The translations under genes and the position numbers were made by a program. A stretch of DNA of 38,502 nt from an uncultured bacterium (GTDB taxonomy: Bacteria; Bacillota_I; Bacilli_A; Acholeplasmatales; Anaeroplasmataceae), in contig CASFCK010000014.1 in assembly GCA_949293265.1 (NCBI GenBank), positions 1-38,502 on the forward strand, given 5' to 3'. The notes below the pieces were generated by a model that was not told the origin of the DNA, ran no database searches, and worked only from the letters and a program-made list of their open reading frames with translations. This document shows, one piece after another, positions 25,268-34,125 of the stretch (positions are counted from its first letter, which is position 1; each line of letters begins with the position of its first letter).

Positions 25268-25769
25268 TATTTATCGCTCCATCATTAAATAATATAATTC
25301 TTCCTTCATCAATAGTTTTTTTAACATCAATAACTCTTTGATTACTACTACCTACCCAATGTAGTTGAGGATCAAACTTATCTATTTCAAATTTGCCATC
25401 ACAAACAACATCTAACATTGGTATAAATGGAAGTGATGAAATGTCTTCATATAAATAACCTGTATATAGCCATTTGGTTTTAGTTGGAAATTTAGCATTA
25501 ATTTCTGCTACTAATTCACCAATTGTATTAACATTAAGAGGATGAAGTGGATCTCCACCGCTAAAAGTTATCCCATCTACATAGTCCTTAGCTAATTCTT
25601 CAAATATTTCTTCTTTGGCAGCCTCATCAAATAAAATTCCACCATTAACATCGTGTGTAATTGGATTATGACAGCCTAGACAATGGTGTGTACAACCTGC
25701 AACCCATAAAACCACTCTTAAACCATACCCGTTTAACATGTCATCCTTAGTTATATTGTGATAACGCAT
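25251..25769 (-). CDS. nrdG: Anaerobic ribonucleotide reductase activase
   Basis: This 172-residue radical-SAM enzyme makes the glycyl radical on NrdD. The cluster motif CTHHCLGC gives C26, C30 and C33, and TFSGGDPLHP is the SAM-binding GGD motif. YHNITKDDMLNGYGLRVVLW at the start is typical. It overlaps the nrdD stop by one base (TAATG) and runs into dut by 17 bases, so the three genes are translated together. It works only in the absence of oxygen. Confidence 0.95.
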   Translation of the reverse strand: MRYHNITKDDMLNGYGLRVVLWVAGCTHHCLGCHNPITHDVNGGILFDEAAKEEIFEELAKDYVDGITFSGGDPLHPLNVNTIGELVAEINAKFPTKTKWLYTGYLYEDISSLPFIPMLDVVCDGKFEIDKFDPQLHWVGSSNQRVIDVKKTIDEGRIILFNDGAINNGKNC

Positions 25770-27904
25770 TACATACTCTTCCTCTCTGCAATTTCTGCCA
25801 TTTTAGCTTCATTTAAACGCGTATCACCAGCTACTCTAGAATATGATAAATAGCCATTCATTCTTTCTATTTTAGTTAAGTTTCTTGAGCCACAAACAGG
25901 GCATACATCCATATTTAATTCTTGATGACCACAATCTTCACAATAAGCTAAAGATAAATTTACGCCTTCATAAAAGCCAAGTTTCATAGCTCTACGAATC
26001 AAAGCTTTAATAGCGCCAACATTATAATCAATAGGATATTTAACATATTGAATTTTACCACCATTTGATAGGTCCCAAAATCTATTTTCTAAATCTTGTT
26101 TTTGAATTGGTGTTATATCTTCTGTAACATGACAGTGGAATGAATTAGATACATAAGGGCGATCTGATACGCCTTCAATAATACCATATTTCTTTTTAAA
26201 TTGTTTAATTTGTAATCCGCATAATGATTCTGCTGGTGTACCATATATAGCATATAGTATACCATCCGCTTTTTTATATTCAGCTATTTTTCCATTAATA
26301 TGTTCTAATGTTTTAACGGCAAAATCACCGTCTTCTACTAAACTTTTACCATTATAAAGTTCTTGTAATTCGTTTAATGCTGTATAACCAAATGAAGCTG
26401 TCATTGGTTTTAATAATGGTTTAATTTTATCATTTGGCTTTAAATGTCCACCATAAAAACCACCTTGGCAATATCCAAGTGGATTAGTTGAAGCTTTCAT
26501 TTCACCTAAATAATTATATGTTCTAATATGTAAACCTCTAATTAATTCTAAATAATAGTCTAACACTTCAAAGAAAGGCTTACTTTCTTGACGTGATTTA
26601 GCTAAAATCATTGGCAAATGTAGACTAATAGCCCCGATATTAAACCTACCAACGAAAATAGGTTTATCATCAGCATCAGCAGGTTCCATTCCGCCTCTTT
26701 CATACCATGGAGATAAGAAAGCCCTACATCCCATAGGAGAGACTACTCTCTTATATTTCTTATACATACTAGCAACGTATCCATCACCTGTTAAGCTTAA
26801 CCAATCTGGATACATAGTTTTTGAAGAACATAATATTCCTTCTTCAAAAACATCTTCATTTATAGCATTATGACCATGTAATTCTTCATCATATAAGAAT
26901 ACGATTTTTGGGAATAAAACTGGTCTTTTACGTCCCTTTTTACCTTGACCACCACGACGCACTTTGAAACATTCAATACTTGCCATTTTCGCAAATCTTT
27001 CTGTTCCTAGACCTAAAGTAATCGTAATAAAAGGATAGTCTCCTCTACTAGAGCCAATAGTATTAAATTTATATTCTAAGCCCTGCCAACCTTGTCTAAA
27101 ATCATTTCTTACATCTTCTAAAGCTTGGCTGTCAGCTTTATTTTTAGATAAGCCTAAACCAATGTATTTAGTATAATATTTTGTATATGATTTTTCTGCA
27201 TATGGGGCTAAAATTTTATCAATTTCAGGTACTGTAAATCCACCATATTGTTGAGCAGCAGTAGATAATACTAAATCACCTATAACATCAAATGCTACAT
27301 CTAATGTTTTAGGCTCATTATACCAAATATTACCCATCTCAAAGCCGCCTTTTAGGACACTTTCTACATCGAATAAACAACAATTCATAGTATCACGACG
27401 AGCAGACATATCATGAATATAAATATAACCATCATTAATAGCTTGAAGTTCTTCAACATTTAAGAAAAATTTCTTATATAATTCTTTATTTAATTGATTG
27501 TAAATTAAGCTTCTTTTAGTAGATACTAAAGCACTATCGGTATTACTGTTTTCTTTATCGCCTATATACATAATAGATTGACTTTTTGAATAAACTTCAT
27601 CTAACATATGAACGAAGTCTTGTTTATAATTACGATAATCACGATAACTTTTCGCTACTGTTGGGAAGGTTTCTTCTAAAGCACCTTCTACTATGTTATG
27701 CATTTTAGCAATGTGAATTTCTTCTAAATGGTTTGTTTCTATTGAATTTAGGACTGTATCAATGATCTTTTGTAAATCTTCTTCAGAAAAATTAACTAAA
27801 ACTCTACTTGCTGATTTTTTAACAGCTACTTTAATTTTTTCTGGATCAAATTTTTGTAAAGTTCCATCTTTTTTAATAATAGTTATATCGTTAAGTGTTA
27901 ACAT
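25769..27904 (-). CDS. nrdD: Anaerobic (class III) ribonucleoside-triphosphate reductase
   Basis: This 711-residue enzyme reduces NTPs to dNTPs. An N-terminal ATP-cone (IIKKDGTLQKFDPEKIKVAV) gives allosteric control. The catalytic barrel follows (RRDTMNCCLFDVES; SFGYTALNEL). The C-terminus has a zinc site (C655, C658, C668, C671) and the glycyl radical loop ERMNGYLSYSR with G684. Presence of nrdD with its activase, and no aerobic reductase in the window, fits an anaerobe. Promoter TTGCAC-17-TATTAT lies upstream; AAAGGGTG is the ribosome site. Confidence 0.96.
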   Translation of the reverse strand: MLTLNDITIIKKDGTLQKFDPEKIKVAVKKSASRVLVNFSEEDLQKIIDTVLNSIETNHLEEIHIAKMHNIVEGALEETFPTVAKSYRDYRNYKQDFVHMLDEVYSKSQSIMYIGDKENSNTDSALVSTKRSLIYNQLNKELYKKFFLNVEELQAINDGYIYIHDMSARRDTMNCCLFDVESVLKGGFEMGNIWYNEPKTLDVAFDVIGDLVLSTAAQQYGGFTVPEIDKILAPYAEKSYTKYYTKYIGLGLSKNKADSQALEDVRNDFRQGWQGLEYKFNTIGSSRGDYPFITITLGLGTERFAKMASIECFKVRRGGQGKKGRKRPVLFPKIVFLYDEELHGHNAINEDVFEEGILCSSKTMYPDWLSLTGDGYVASMYKKYKRVVSPMGCRAFLSPWYERGGMEPADADDKPIFVGRFNIGAISLHLPMILAKSRQESKPFFEVLDYYLELIRGLHIRTYNYLGEMKASTNPLGYCQGGFYGGHLKPNDKIKPLLKPMTASFGYTALNELQELYNGKSLVEDGDFAVKTLEHINGKIAEYKKADGILYAIYGTPAESLCGLQIKQFKKKYGIIEGVSDRPYVSNSFHCHVTEDITPIQKQDLENRFWDLSNGGKIQYVKYPIDYNVGAIKALIRRAMKLGFYEGVNLSLAYCEDCGHQELNMDVCPVCGSRNLTKIERMNGYLSYSRVAGDTRLNEAKMAEIAERKSM

Positions 27905-27953
27905 ATGATTATCACCCTTTCAAAATAATATCTGCATAATTAAATGTGATGCT

Positions 27954-27982
27954 ATAATATCATTAAATATATATTAGTGCAA
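27954..27982 (-). promoter_or_regulatory. Promoter of nrdD-nrdG-dut
   Basis: On the minus strand, TTGCAC (27982-27977), 17 bases, then TATTAT (27959-27954). Confidence 0.65.
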
Positions 27983-28189
27983 TCAAAAAAAAATTTATTA
28001 ATATTTTTTAATGGAAATGTCGTTTTCTATAAAAAAAATTTATAACTTTCTTGTAGAAATTGAGATTTTGTAAAGTATTATTGAAATTAATTATAGTCAT
28101 AATATAATCAATAGGCAAAAATAAAATTTTAAGCCCTAAATATTAATAAATTTAATTTATCATTTTTTTAGCAATAAAAAGACGGAAAA

Positions 28190-28215
28190 GGGATTTATCG
28201 ATATCGATAAATCCC
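28190..28215. terminator. 26-bp perfect palindrome, pgi terminator
   Basis: GGGATTTATCGAT (28190-28202) is followed directly by its exact reverse complement, with ATCGATAT-type symmetry at the centre. On the minus strand T-rich bases follow (TTTTCCGTCTTTTT). It probably ends pgi transcription. The lack of any fixed loop also fits an operator or cruciform site. Confidence 0.7.
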
Positions 28216-28234
28216 TATGATATTAATCATTTTA

Positions 28235-29566
28235 TTATTTAATTTTCTTTTCTAATTCGGCTTTTAGTTCTTCATAACCTGGTTTTCCAAGTAAGGCAAA
28301 CATATTCTTCTTATAAGCTTCAACACCAGGTTGATTAAACGGATTAACACCTAATGTATAAGCTGAAATTGCACATGCATATTCAAAGAAATATACTAAA
28401 TAACCATAACTTTTTGGCGTAACTTCATTTAATTTTATTAAAATATTTGGTACACCACCGTCATGATGAGCGATTCTTGTTCCTAATGTAGCAACATGAT
28501 TTACTTCATTCATAGTTTTACCAGCTAAGAAATTTAAACCATCTAAATTGTTGTCATTAGCTTTAATAGTTACGTCTTTAGCAACATCTTCGATTTCAAG
28601 AACAGTTTCAAACATTGTTCTTTCCCCATCTTGAATCATTTGACCTAGTGAATGTAGATCAGTAGTGAAATTAGCAGATGCCGGCCAAATGCCTTTATGA
28701 TCTTTTCCTTCAGATTCACCAAATAGTTGTTTCCACCATTCAGCAAAGTAAGCTAAACGTGGTTCATAGTTTACTAAAATTTCTAGTTTATGACCTTTTC
28801 TATAAAGTAAATTTCTAATTAAAGCATATTCCATAGCGATGTTATTTGCAACATCTTTATTAGTAGAAAAATCTAAATATGCTTCTTTAGCACCTTCTAA
28901 AACTAAATCAATATCAACTCCACTAGCAGCAATAGGTAAAAGTCCAACTGGAGTTAATACACTAAATCTTCCTCCGACATCATCAGGAACAACAAATGTT
29001 TCATAGCCTTCGGCATCGGCTAATGTTTTAAGGGCACCTCTAGCTTTGTCTGTAGTCGCAAATATACGATGTTTAGCTTCTTCTTTACCGTATTTTGATA
29101 TTAATGCCTCTTCTAAAATTCTAAACGCAATAGCTGGTTCAGTTGTTGTACCTGATTTAGAAATTACATTAATTGAATAATCTTTATCCTTAATATAATC
29201 TAATAATTCATTCATATATGAGCCGCTTATATGATTACCAACAAAAATAACTTCGCAACCATTATTACCAAAATATGGTTTAAATAATTCAACACATGAA
29301 CGTGCCCCTAAATATGAACCACCAATTCCTACTGCTAGTAAAACATCTGAGTGTTCACAAATTCTACCTGCAGCTTGTTTAATTCTAGAAACTTCACGAC
29401 TGTCATGGGTAATAGGTAAGTCTAACCATCCTAAAAAATCATTACCTAGGCCTTGTCTACTTTCTAAAGTTTCTCTAGCTTTTTGTACTTCTGTAACTAG
29501 TTCATCATAATCTTTTTTAGTATAAAAAGATTTAGTTAAACTAGTATCTAACTTTAAATAACGCAT
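28235..29566 (-). CDS. pgi: Glucose-6-phosphate isomerase
   Basis: This 443-residue enzyme interconverts glucose-6-phosphate and fructose-6-phosphate. The length matches the shorter Gram-positive type. Diagnostic stretches are [52 protein letters not shown] and the lysine in the C-terminal [14 protein letters not shown]. It stands alone, with its own promoter and terminator. AGGAGG precedes the ATG. Confidence 0.96.
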   Translation of the reverse strand: MRYLKLDTSLTKSFYTKKDYDELVTEVQKARETLESRQGLGNDFLGWLDLPITHDSREVSRIKQAAGRICEHSDVLLAVGIGGSYLGARSCVELFKPYFGNNGCEVIFVGNHISGSYMNELLDYIKDKDYSINVISKSGTTTEPAIAFRILEEALISKYGKEEAKHRIFATTDKARGALKTLADAEGYETFVVPDDVGGRFSVLTPVGLLPIAASGVDIDLVLEGAKEAYLDFSTNKDVANNIAMEYALIRNLLYRKGHKLEILVNYEPRLAYFAEWWKQLFGESEGKDHKGIWPASANFTTDLHSLGQMIQDGERTMFETVLEIEDVAKDVTIKANDNNLDGLNFLAGKTMNEVNHVATLGTRIAHHDGGVPNILIKLNEVTPKSYGYLVYFFEYACAISAYTLGVNPFNQPGVEAYKKNMFALLGKPGYEELKAELEKKIK

Positions 29567-29593
29567 AATATTCCTCCTAGTTTTTATAAATTA

Positions 29594-29622
29594 ATTATAG
29601 CGCTTTTACCTAAAAAAAACAA
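29594..29622 (-). promoter_or_regulatory. Promoter of pgi
   Basis: On the minus strand, TTGTTT (29622-29617), 17 bases, then TATAAT (29599-29594), 28 bases before the ATG. It sits right after the yuiD terminator. Confidence 0.7.
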
Positions 29623-29628
29623 TAAAAA

Positions 29629-29647
29629 AGTGAAGACTAGCTTCACT
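29629..29647 (-). terminator. Terminator after the yuiD-like gene
   Basis: AGTGAAG (29629-29635) pairs with CTTCACT (29641-29647), followed by T6 on the minus strand. Confidence 0.85.
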
Positions 29648-30162
29648 TATAAAAAGATAAAAAATCCTACTATTGCAAATAATAAACCTACTATTATGCC
29701 ACCAGCAACTTCAAATGCTTTATGTCCTAATAATTCCTTTAGTTTTCCTTTTTTACCAAAGCCTAACTCTATTCTAGTTTGTTCATCCTCATCTTTAACT
29801 AAATTGTTTAAAATTTGAGCATGTTTAGACGCTTCAAGTCTGACTCCCATAGCATCATGAATAACGATACAAGCAAAAATTAAAGCGACAGCAAAACTAT
29901 AATCGAGTGAGTTTGTGTCATGATATTGAAACATCCCCATTGAAACAACTAGAGATATAACTGTAGCTGTATGGCTAGATGGCATACCACCGGTTGTAAA
30001 CAAAGCTTTTAAAACAAGCTTTTTTTCTTTAATAGAAAAAATTACCACTTTAAGAATTTGACATATCAATAAAGCACATAAAGAAATAATAATAATTTGA
30101 ACGGTTCTAGTACCAATCAATTCTCTTGCTTCATACCATAAATCATTAGCATCTAAAAACAT
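29647..30162 (-). CDS. yuiD: Divergent PAP2-like membrane protein, YuiD family
   Basis: The ATG at 30162 (171 residues) is used because GGAGG lies 7 bases before it; an earlier in-frame ATG lies upstream of that site. GGMPSSHTATV is the divergent PAP2 motif of the DUF212/YuiD family, and VIHDAMGVRLEASKHAQILN and LGHKAFEVAGGIIVG are also typical. Four or so membrane segments are visible. In Bacillus YuiD lies near YutD and the NifU-like YutI. The reaction is not established; acid phosphatase-like activity on a lipid is a guess from the fold. Confidence 0.85.
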   Translation of the reverse strand: MFLDANDLWYEARELIGTRTVQIIIISLCALLICQILKVVIFSIKEKKLVLKALFTTGGMPSSHTATVISLVVSMGMFQYHDTNSLDYSFAVALIFACIVIHDAMGVRLEASKHAQILNNLVKDEDEQTRIELGFGKKGKLKELLGHKAFEVAGGIIVGLLFAIVGFFIFL

Positions 30163-30163
30163 A

Positions 30164-30415
30164 CTATTCCTCCACTTCAGAGTCATTAACAACTTCTATA
30201 ACTTCTGGAACTAACTCTACTAATAGAGCTTCGACCCCATCTTTTAATGTATAATCAAGAGCCATACAACCAATACATGCGCCAAGCATTTTAACATGAA
30301 CAACACCATTAATGAAGCTAACAAACTCAATGTCGCCGCCTTCACTATTTAAATAAGGTCTAATTCTATTTAATTCTTTTTTTATTTGGCCTTCAATTTC
30401 CGCTAATGTACGCAT
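30164..30415 (-). CDS. NifU C-terminal domain protein (Fe-S scaffold/carrier)
   Basis: This 83-residue protein consists only of the NifU-C domain: IRPYLNSEGGDIEFVSFINGVVHVKM, then C47 and C50 in GACIGCMALDYTLKDGVEALL. The CxxC binds a [4Fe-4S] cluster at a dimer interface and passes it to target enzymes. Likely clients nearby are NrdG and the dehydratase activase. It ends 1 base before the yuiD-like start and overlaps yutD by one base (TAATG). Confidence 0.9.
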   Translation of the reverse strand: MRTLAEIEGQIKKELNRIRPYLNSEGGDIEFVSFINGVVHVKMLGACIGCMALDYTLKDGVEALLVELVPEVIEVVNDSEVEE

Positions 30416-30984
30416 TATCTATTATCCTTCTTTCGATTATTTCTTCGCTCTCTTTTGATTGGAACAAACCCTTCACTAGCTACTACCGTTGTAACATTGT
30501 TTTCTTCACGTTCTTCCGTCATTTGTAAGTCGGTAGGCAATTTACCTAATGGTACTTCATTAATTCGATTTAAATCTAGGACTATGTTTGGTTTATTTTT
30601 TTCGGATTGTTCTAAAATTAAACTATCTTTATCAAAATTTTCTTTTGTAATACTTTCTCTTTTTGGTAAGACAATGATTTGTGGTTCTTTATCCTTCAAT
30701 GTCTCTAATTCATTAGGGTTTTTAATCCTGCGTAATATATAATAAGGTGCTTCAAATGCACAATTTTTAGCAAGATAACTATCAATGTTTTTATAATAAT
30801 TAGGGCGTTTAGGTTCTAAAGAAAATCCTTTTAAACGTAAAATATTATCTGATAGGTCACCAACAATAAAAGGATACTTATCAAAGCATTCTTCAATATA
30901 GGCTTCTTCAAATTTTTCTAGATTAAAAGCATCTTTAAAAACTGTTACTAATTCATAATTACCTTTTCTACTTTTTATAACCAC
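30415..30984 (-). CDS. yutD: YutD family protein
   Basis: The first 100 residues match YutD (DUF1027): NYELVTVFKDAFNLEKFEEAY, YPFIVGDLSDNILRLKGF and NCAFEAPYYILRRIKN. The remaining 80 residues are a polar, basic tail not seen in the short Bacillus form. The function is unknown in the family. The start is GTG behind AAGG, 12 bases after the MATE gene. Confidence 0.8.
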   Translation of the reverse strand: MVIKSRKGNYELVTVFKDAFNLEKFEEAYIEECFDKYPFIVGDLSDNILRLKGFSLEPKRPNYYKNIDSYLAKNCAFEAPYYILRRIKNPNELETLKDKEPQIIVLPKRESITKENFDKDSLILEQSEKNKPNIVLDLNRINEVPLGKLPTDLQMTEEREENNVTTVVASEGFVPIKRERRNNRKKDNR

Positions 30985-30996
30985 TTTAACACAACC

Positions 30997-32337
30997 TTAT
31001 AAATATAGATATTTCTTTTTATTATTATATATTATATAAAATGATATGACAAGTAATATAGCAGCAGCAACCCAGGCAAGAATCTCAGAATAAAATAAAC
31101 CTGTACTTCCTAAGGCAATCGGAAGAGTAAAGGCACAAACAATTCTAACTATTAATTCTAATATACCAGAAGACAAAGGAATTATAGTATTTGATAAACC
31201 TTGAATGGCACTTCTGAAATTATACAATAAATAGAGTGCAAATAAGAAATAAGCCATAATTTTTAAATAACTATAACCAACCTCTAATACATATTCATAA
31301 TTAGTTGAATTTTTATCTAAGAAAAGCATTACAATATTCTTACCAAAAAGTAAAATCAAAGTGGTAATAATTAAACTTGTAAAAACCGAAATAATTGCCC
31401 CTTGATTAGTACCTTTAATAATCCTATCTGCATTTTTAGCTCCATAATTTTGGCTAACAAAAGTCGTTATCGCAAGCCCGTATGAAGTCGCACAAACCTC
31501 AAGTAAGCCATATACTTTATTACCTGCTGTAAAGCCAGCTCCAAATTCATATCCATATATATTAACTTGAGACTGTAATACCAAGCCCCCAATTGAAATA
31601 ACAATACCTTGAATTCCAACAGGTAAAGCTAATATTAGTAATTCTTTGCTGATGGTTTTATCAAAAGAAAAAGATTTGAATGATACTAGTTTATGTTTAA
31701 CAACAAAAAAAGTTGTTATTATAGCACTTAATAACTGAGCTATTACAGTGGCTATAGCCGCTCCTGCAATCCCCCAGTTAAATACTATAATGAAAAATAA
31801 ATCTAGTAAAACATTACTAATAGCTGCGACTATCATCGCTATTAAAGGCGATTTAGAATCACCAAAAGATCTTAAAATACTACTTGTCAAATGAAAACAC
31901 ATATTAATGGGTATACCAATAAATATTATACTAATATATGTTGTTGATAAATCTTTTATTTCAATTGGTGTATTTAAAAGTGTTAAAAAAGGCCTTACTA
32001 AAGACTCACCTAAAATAACTACAATTATAGCTATTATTACTGCTAAAATAATACTATTTTGAATTACTTTATTAAGTTTTTCTTTATTGTTATTTCCATA
32101 TTCTTTAGCTATTAAAATTCCAAACCCTTGTGGGAATAGCATAATAATAGACATAAATAAATAATTAAGCCAATCTGTTGCTCCTACAGCTGATAAAGCT
32201 TTAGTCCCAACAAATTTACCAACAATTGCACTATCTACAGTATAATATAATTGGTTAAATAAATTGCCTAACATTAATGGTAAGGCAAACAAAATAATAA
32301 TTTTATAAGGTTTGCCACTAGTCATCTGTTTTTTCAT
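30997..32337 (-). CDS. MATE-family multidrug efflux transporter
   Basis: This 446-residue membrane protein shows the two-lobed MATE pattern: FALPLMLGNLFNQLYYTVDSAIVGKFVG in the first lobe and LPVGIQGIVISIGGLVLQSQVN in the second. About twelve membrane segments are present. It exports organic cations or drugs using H+ or Na+. It lies upstream of yutD with only 12 bp between and may be co-transcribed; it may also belong to the stress operon upstream. No regulator gene is adjacent. Confidence 0.88.
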   Translation of the reverse strand: MKKQMTSGKPYKIIILFALPLMLGNLFNQLYYTVDSAIVGKFVGTKALSAVGATDWLNYLFMSIIMLFPQGFGILIAKEYGNNNKEKLNKVIQNSIILAVIIAIIVVILGESLVRPFLTLLNTPIEIKDLSTTYISIIFIGIPINMCFHLTSSILRSFGDSKSPLIAMIVAAISNVLLDLFFIIVFNWGIAGAAIATVIAQLLSAIITTFFVVKHKLVSFKSFSFDKTISKELLILALPVGIQGIVISIGGLVLQSQVNIYGYEFGAGFTAGNKVYGLLEVCATSYGLAITTFVSQNYGAKNADRIIKGTNQGAIISVFTSLIITTLILLFGKNIVMLFLDKNSTNYEYVLEVGYSYLKIMAYFLFALYLLYNFRSAIQGLSNTIIPLSSGILELIVRIVCAFTLPIALGSTGLFYSEILAWVAAAILLVISFYIIYNNKKKYLYL

Positions 32338-32380
32338 TCTATCACCAAATTATTATTATACTTTATTTTTAAATAAATAT

Positions 32381-32482
32381 CTATTTATTCTTTTTATATT
32401 TTATTATTATTAAACTTACTGCTACTAAAATAATTATTAAAGATATTATGATACCTATTAGTCTATGATCTATACTAAGCAT
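32381..32482 (-). CDS. 33-residue single-span membrane peptide coupled to the ABC exporter
   Basis: The ATG at 32482 overlaps the last codons of the CydC-like gene by 13 bases, behind a GGCGGT site. The product starts MLSIDHRLIG, continues with a hydrophobic run of about 19 residues (mostly I, L, V, S, A) and ends in KYKKNK. This fits a one-pass membrane peptide with the basic end in the cytoplasm. It is too short for family assignment. It resembles in style the small subunits that attach to larger membrane complexes (such as CydX), but is not claimed to be one. Confidence 0.5.
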   Translation of the reverse strand: MLSIDHRLIGIIISLIIILVAVSLIIIKYKKNK

Positions 32483-34125
32483 AATTTACCGCCTTTTAAT
32501 TCATAAATTTTATCACAAATACTTAAACTAGACTTTAGATGACTAATTATTACTATTGTCATATCCTCTTGATATTTTTTTAAAGCATTTAATATTATCC
32601 CTTCATTAATCGCATCAACATTTGAAGTAGCTTCATCTAATAATAACACTTTAGGTTTTCTTAAAAACACACGTGCTAAACCTAGTCTTTGCTTTTCACC
32701 TTCTGAAATGTTATCTTTTAAATCACTAATTTTGGTATTAAATTGATCTTTTAAACTCATTATATAAGCATATATACCTGCACTTTTACATGCTTCTATT
32801 ATTTCTTCTTCAGTCGCATCTTTTTTAGCTATTCTTAAATTATTGTAAATTGTGTCTGAAAACAAATATGTGCTTTGACTAAATAAAGTTATATTTTTAT
32901 ATAATGATTCTAAGGAATAGTTAGTTATATTTTGTTGATTAATTAATATTTCTCCTTTATTTACTTCATAAAAATGCATTATAAGCTTTAATATTGTACT
33001 TTTACCACTACCAGACTTACCATATAATCCAATAATTTCTTTATTATTAAGTTTTAAGGAAACATCATCTAATATTTTCTCATTTTCATATGTAAAACTA
33101 ACATTTTTCAATTCTAGTTCTTTAAATTCAAAATCTAATAAACCAATATTAAGTTCGTTTTTTGCAGCTAAAATATCTAATACTCTATTCCCACTCGCAA
33201 AAGACATAGCTAAATTATTAGGTAAACTAGCTAAAGCTATAAATGGTCCAAATGATGAAGTTAAAACAACATATGGAATAATTGTAATATATGACTCGAT
33301 TATATTGTTTTTATATAAAATATAACCAATAAAAAGAATTAATAAATTTAATATAACCACAAATAAATTAGTAATATTAGTAAATAAATTGTTTTTATTA
33401 TCAAGCTTTTGATTGATTTTGGTTAATTCTATACTTTTTTCTTTAACCTTTTCTTTATAAATTTCATTTTGATTATGACTAATTATTTCATAATTACCAT
33501 AGATTGAATCTAAGTAAAATTCATTAAATTCAGCTACTTTTAAGCGATAAAGATATCCTTCTTTATGATTAGTTTTATAAAAAATAACCGGAATAATAAG
33601 TCCTATAATTAAATAGGCAAATAAGGCTACTAATCCTAAATAAATACTATAAATACTTAAAAAACTAATCATAGCTATACCTACTAATATAGCTATTAAA
33701 AATGGAGATAATGTATGAGCATAAAAAACCTCTAAAGTTTCAATGTCTGATTGCAATAAAGAAACAATGTCACCTTTATCTTTATTTTCAAGATATGCTG
33801 GTGGTAATTTTCTTAAAGCTTTAAATAATTTATTTCTAATAATAGCTAAGATCTTAAAAGCAATATAGTGATTGCTATATTGTTCAAAATACCTAACTAT
33901 GCCTCTTAATATTCCACTTATAATTATAACTGTAAAAATAACTTGATAGCTAAGGCTAAGGCTAGCCCCTAAGAACTTAACTATAGCTAAAGAGGCAAAT
34001 AAAGTAATATTAATGGCTAATAAATAGCCAATAGTACCATTTATTACCGCAATTAATAAAACAAATAAAAATGGCCCTATTAAAGCAATTAATCCGTTAA
34101 TGAGTTTTAAAAAACTTCTTTTCAT
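32470..34125 (-). CDS. CydC-like ABC exporter half
   Basis: This 551-residue ABC transporter has six membrane segments followed by a nucleotide-binding domain. SGILRGIVRYFEQYSNHYIA and KGDIVSLLQSDIETLEVFYAH match the CydC pattern. Walker A is GKSGSGKST (369-377), the signature is ISEGEKQRLGLARV, Walker B is VLLLDEATSNVD, and the switch histidine is in IVIISHLKSS. CydDC pumps of the family export cysteine/glutathione and heme-related compounds. No cytochrome bd genes occur here, so the substrate is open. Its ATG overlaps the CydD-like stop (ATGA). Confidence 0.85.
   Translation of the reverse strand: MKRSFLKLINGLIALIGPFLFVLLIAVINGTIGYLLAINITLFASLAIVKFLGASLSLSYQVIFTVIIISGILRGIVRYFEQYSNHYIAFKILAIIRNKLFKALRKLPPAYLENKDKGDIVSLLQSDIETLEVFYAHTLSPFLIAILVGIAMISFLSIYSIYLGLVALFAYLIIGLIIPVIFYKTNHKEGYLYRLKVAEFNEFYLDSIYGNYEIISHNQNEIYKEKVKEKSIELTKINQKLDNKNNLFTNITNLFVVILNLLILFIGYILYKNNIIESYITIIPYVVLTSSFGPFIALASLPNNLAMSFASGNRVLDILAAKNELNIGLLDFEFKELELKNVSFTYENEKILDDVSLKLNNKEIIGLYGKSGSGKSTILKLIMHFYEVNKGEILINQQNITNYSLESLYKNITLFSQSTYLFSDTIYNNLRIAKKDATEEEIIEACKSAGIYAYIMSLKDQFNTKISDLKDNISEGEKQRLGLARVFLRKPKVLLLDEATSNVDAINEGIILNALKKYQEDMTIVIISHLKSSLSICDKIYELKGGKLCLV

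Larger units (their letters stand above)
27905..28234. other. Intergenic region between nrdD and pgi
   Basis: It holds the nrdD promoter (27954-27982) and the pgi terminator palindrome (28190-28215). The 200 bases in between are A+T-rich with runs of A, and show no ORF, RNA gene or recognisable NrdR-type repeat. Confidence 0.6.

Noticed and set aside
27905-28190. NrdR boxes upstream of nrdD
   Set aside because: No pair of ACACWATATNTTGT-like sites is visible around the promoter.
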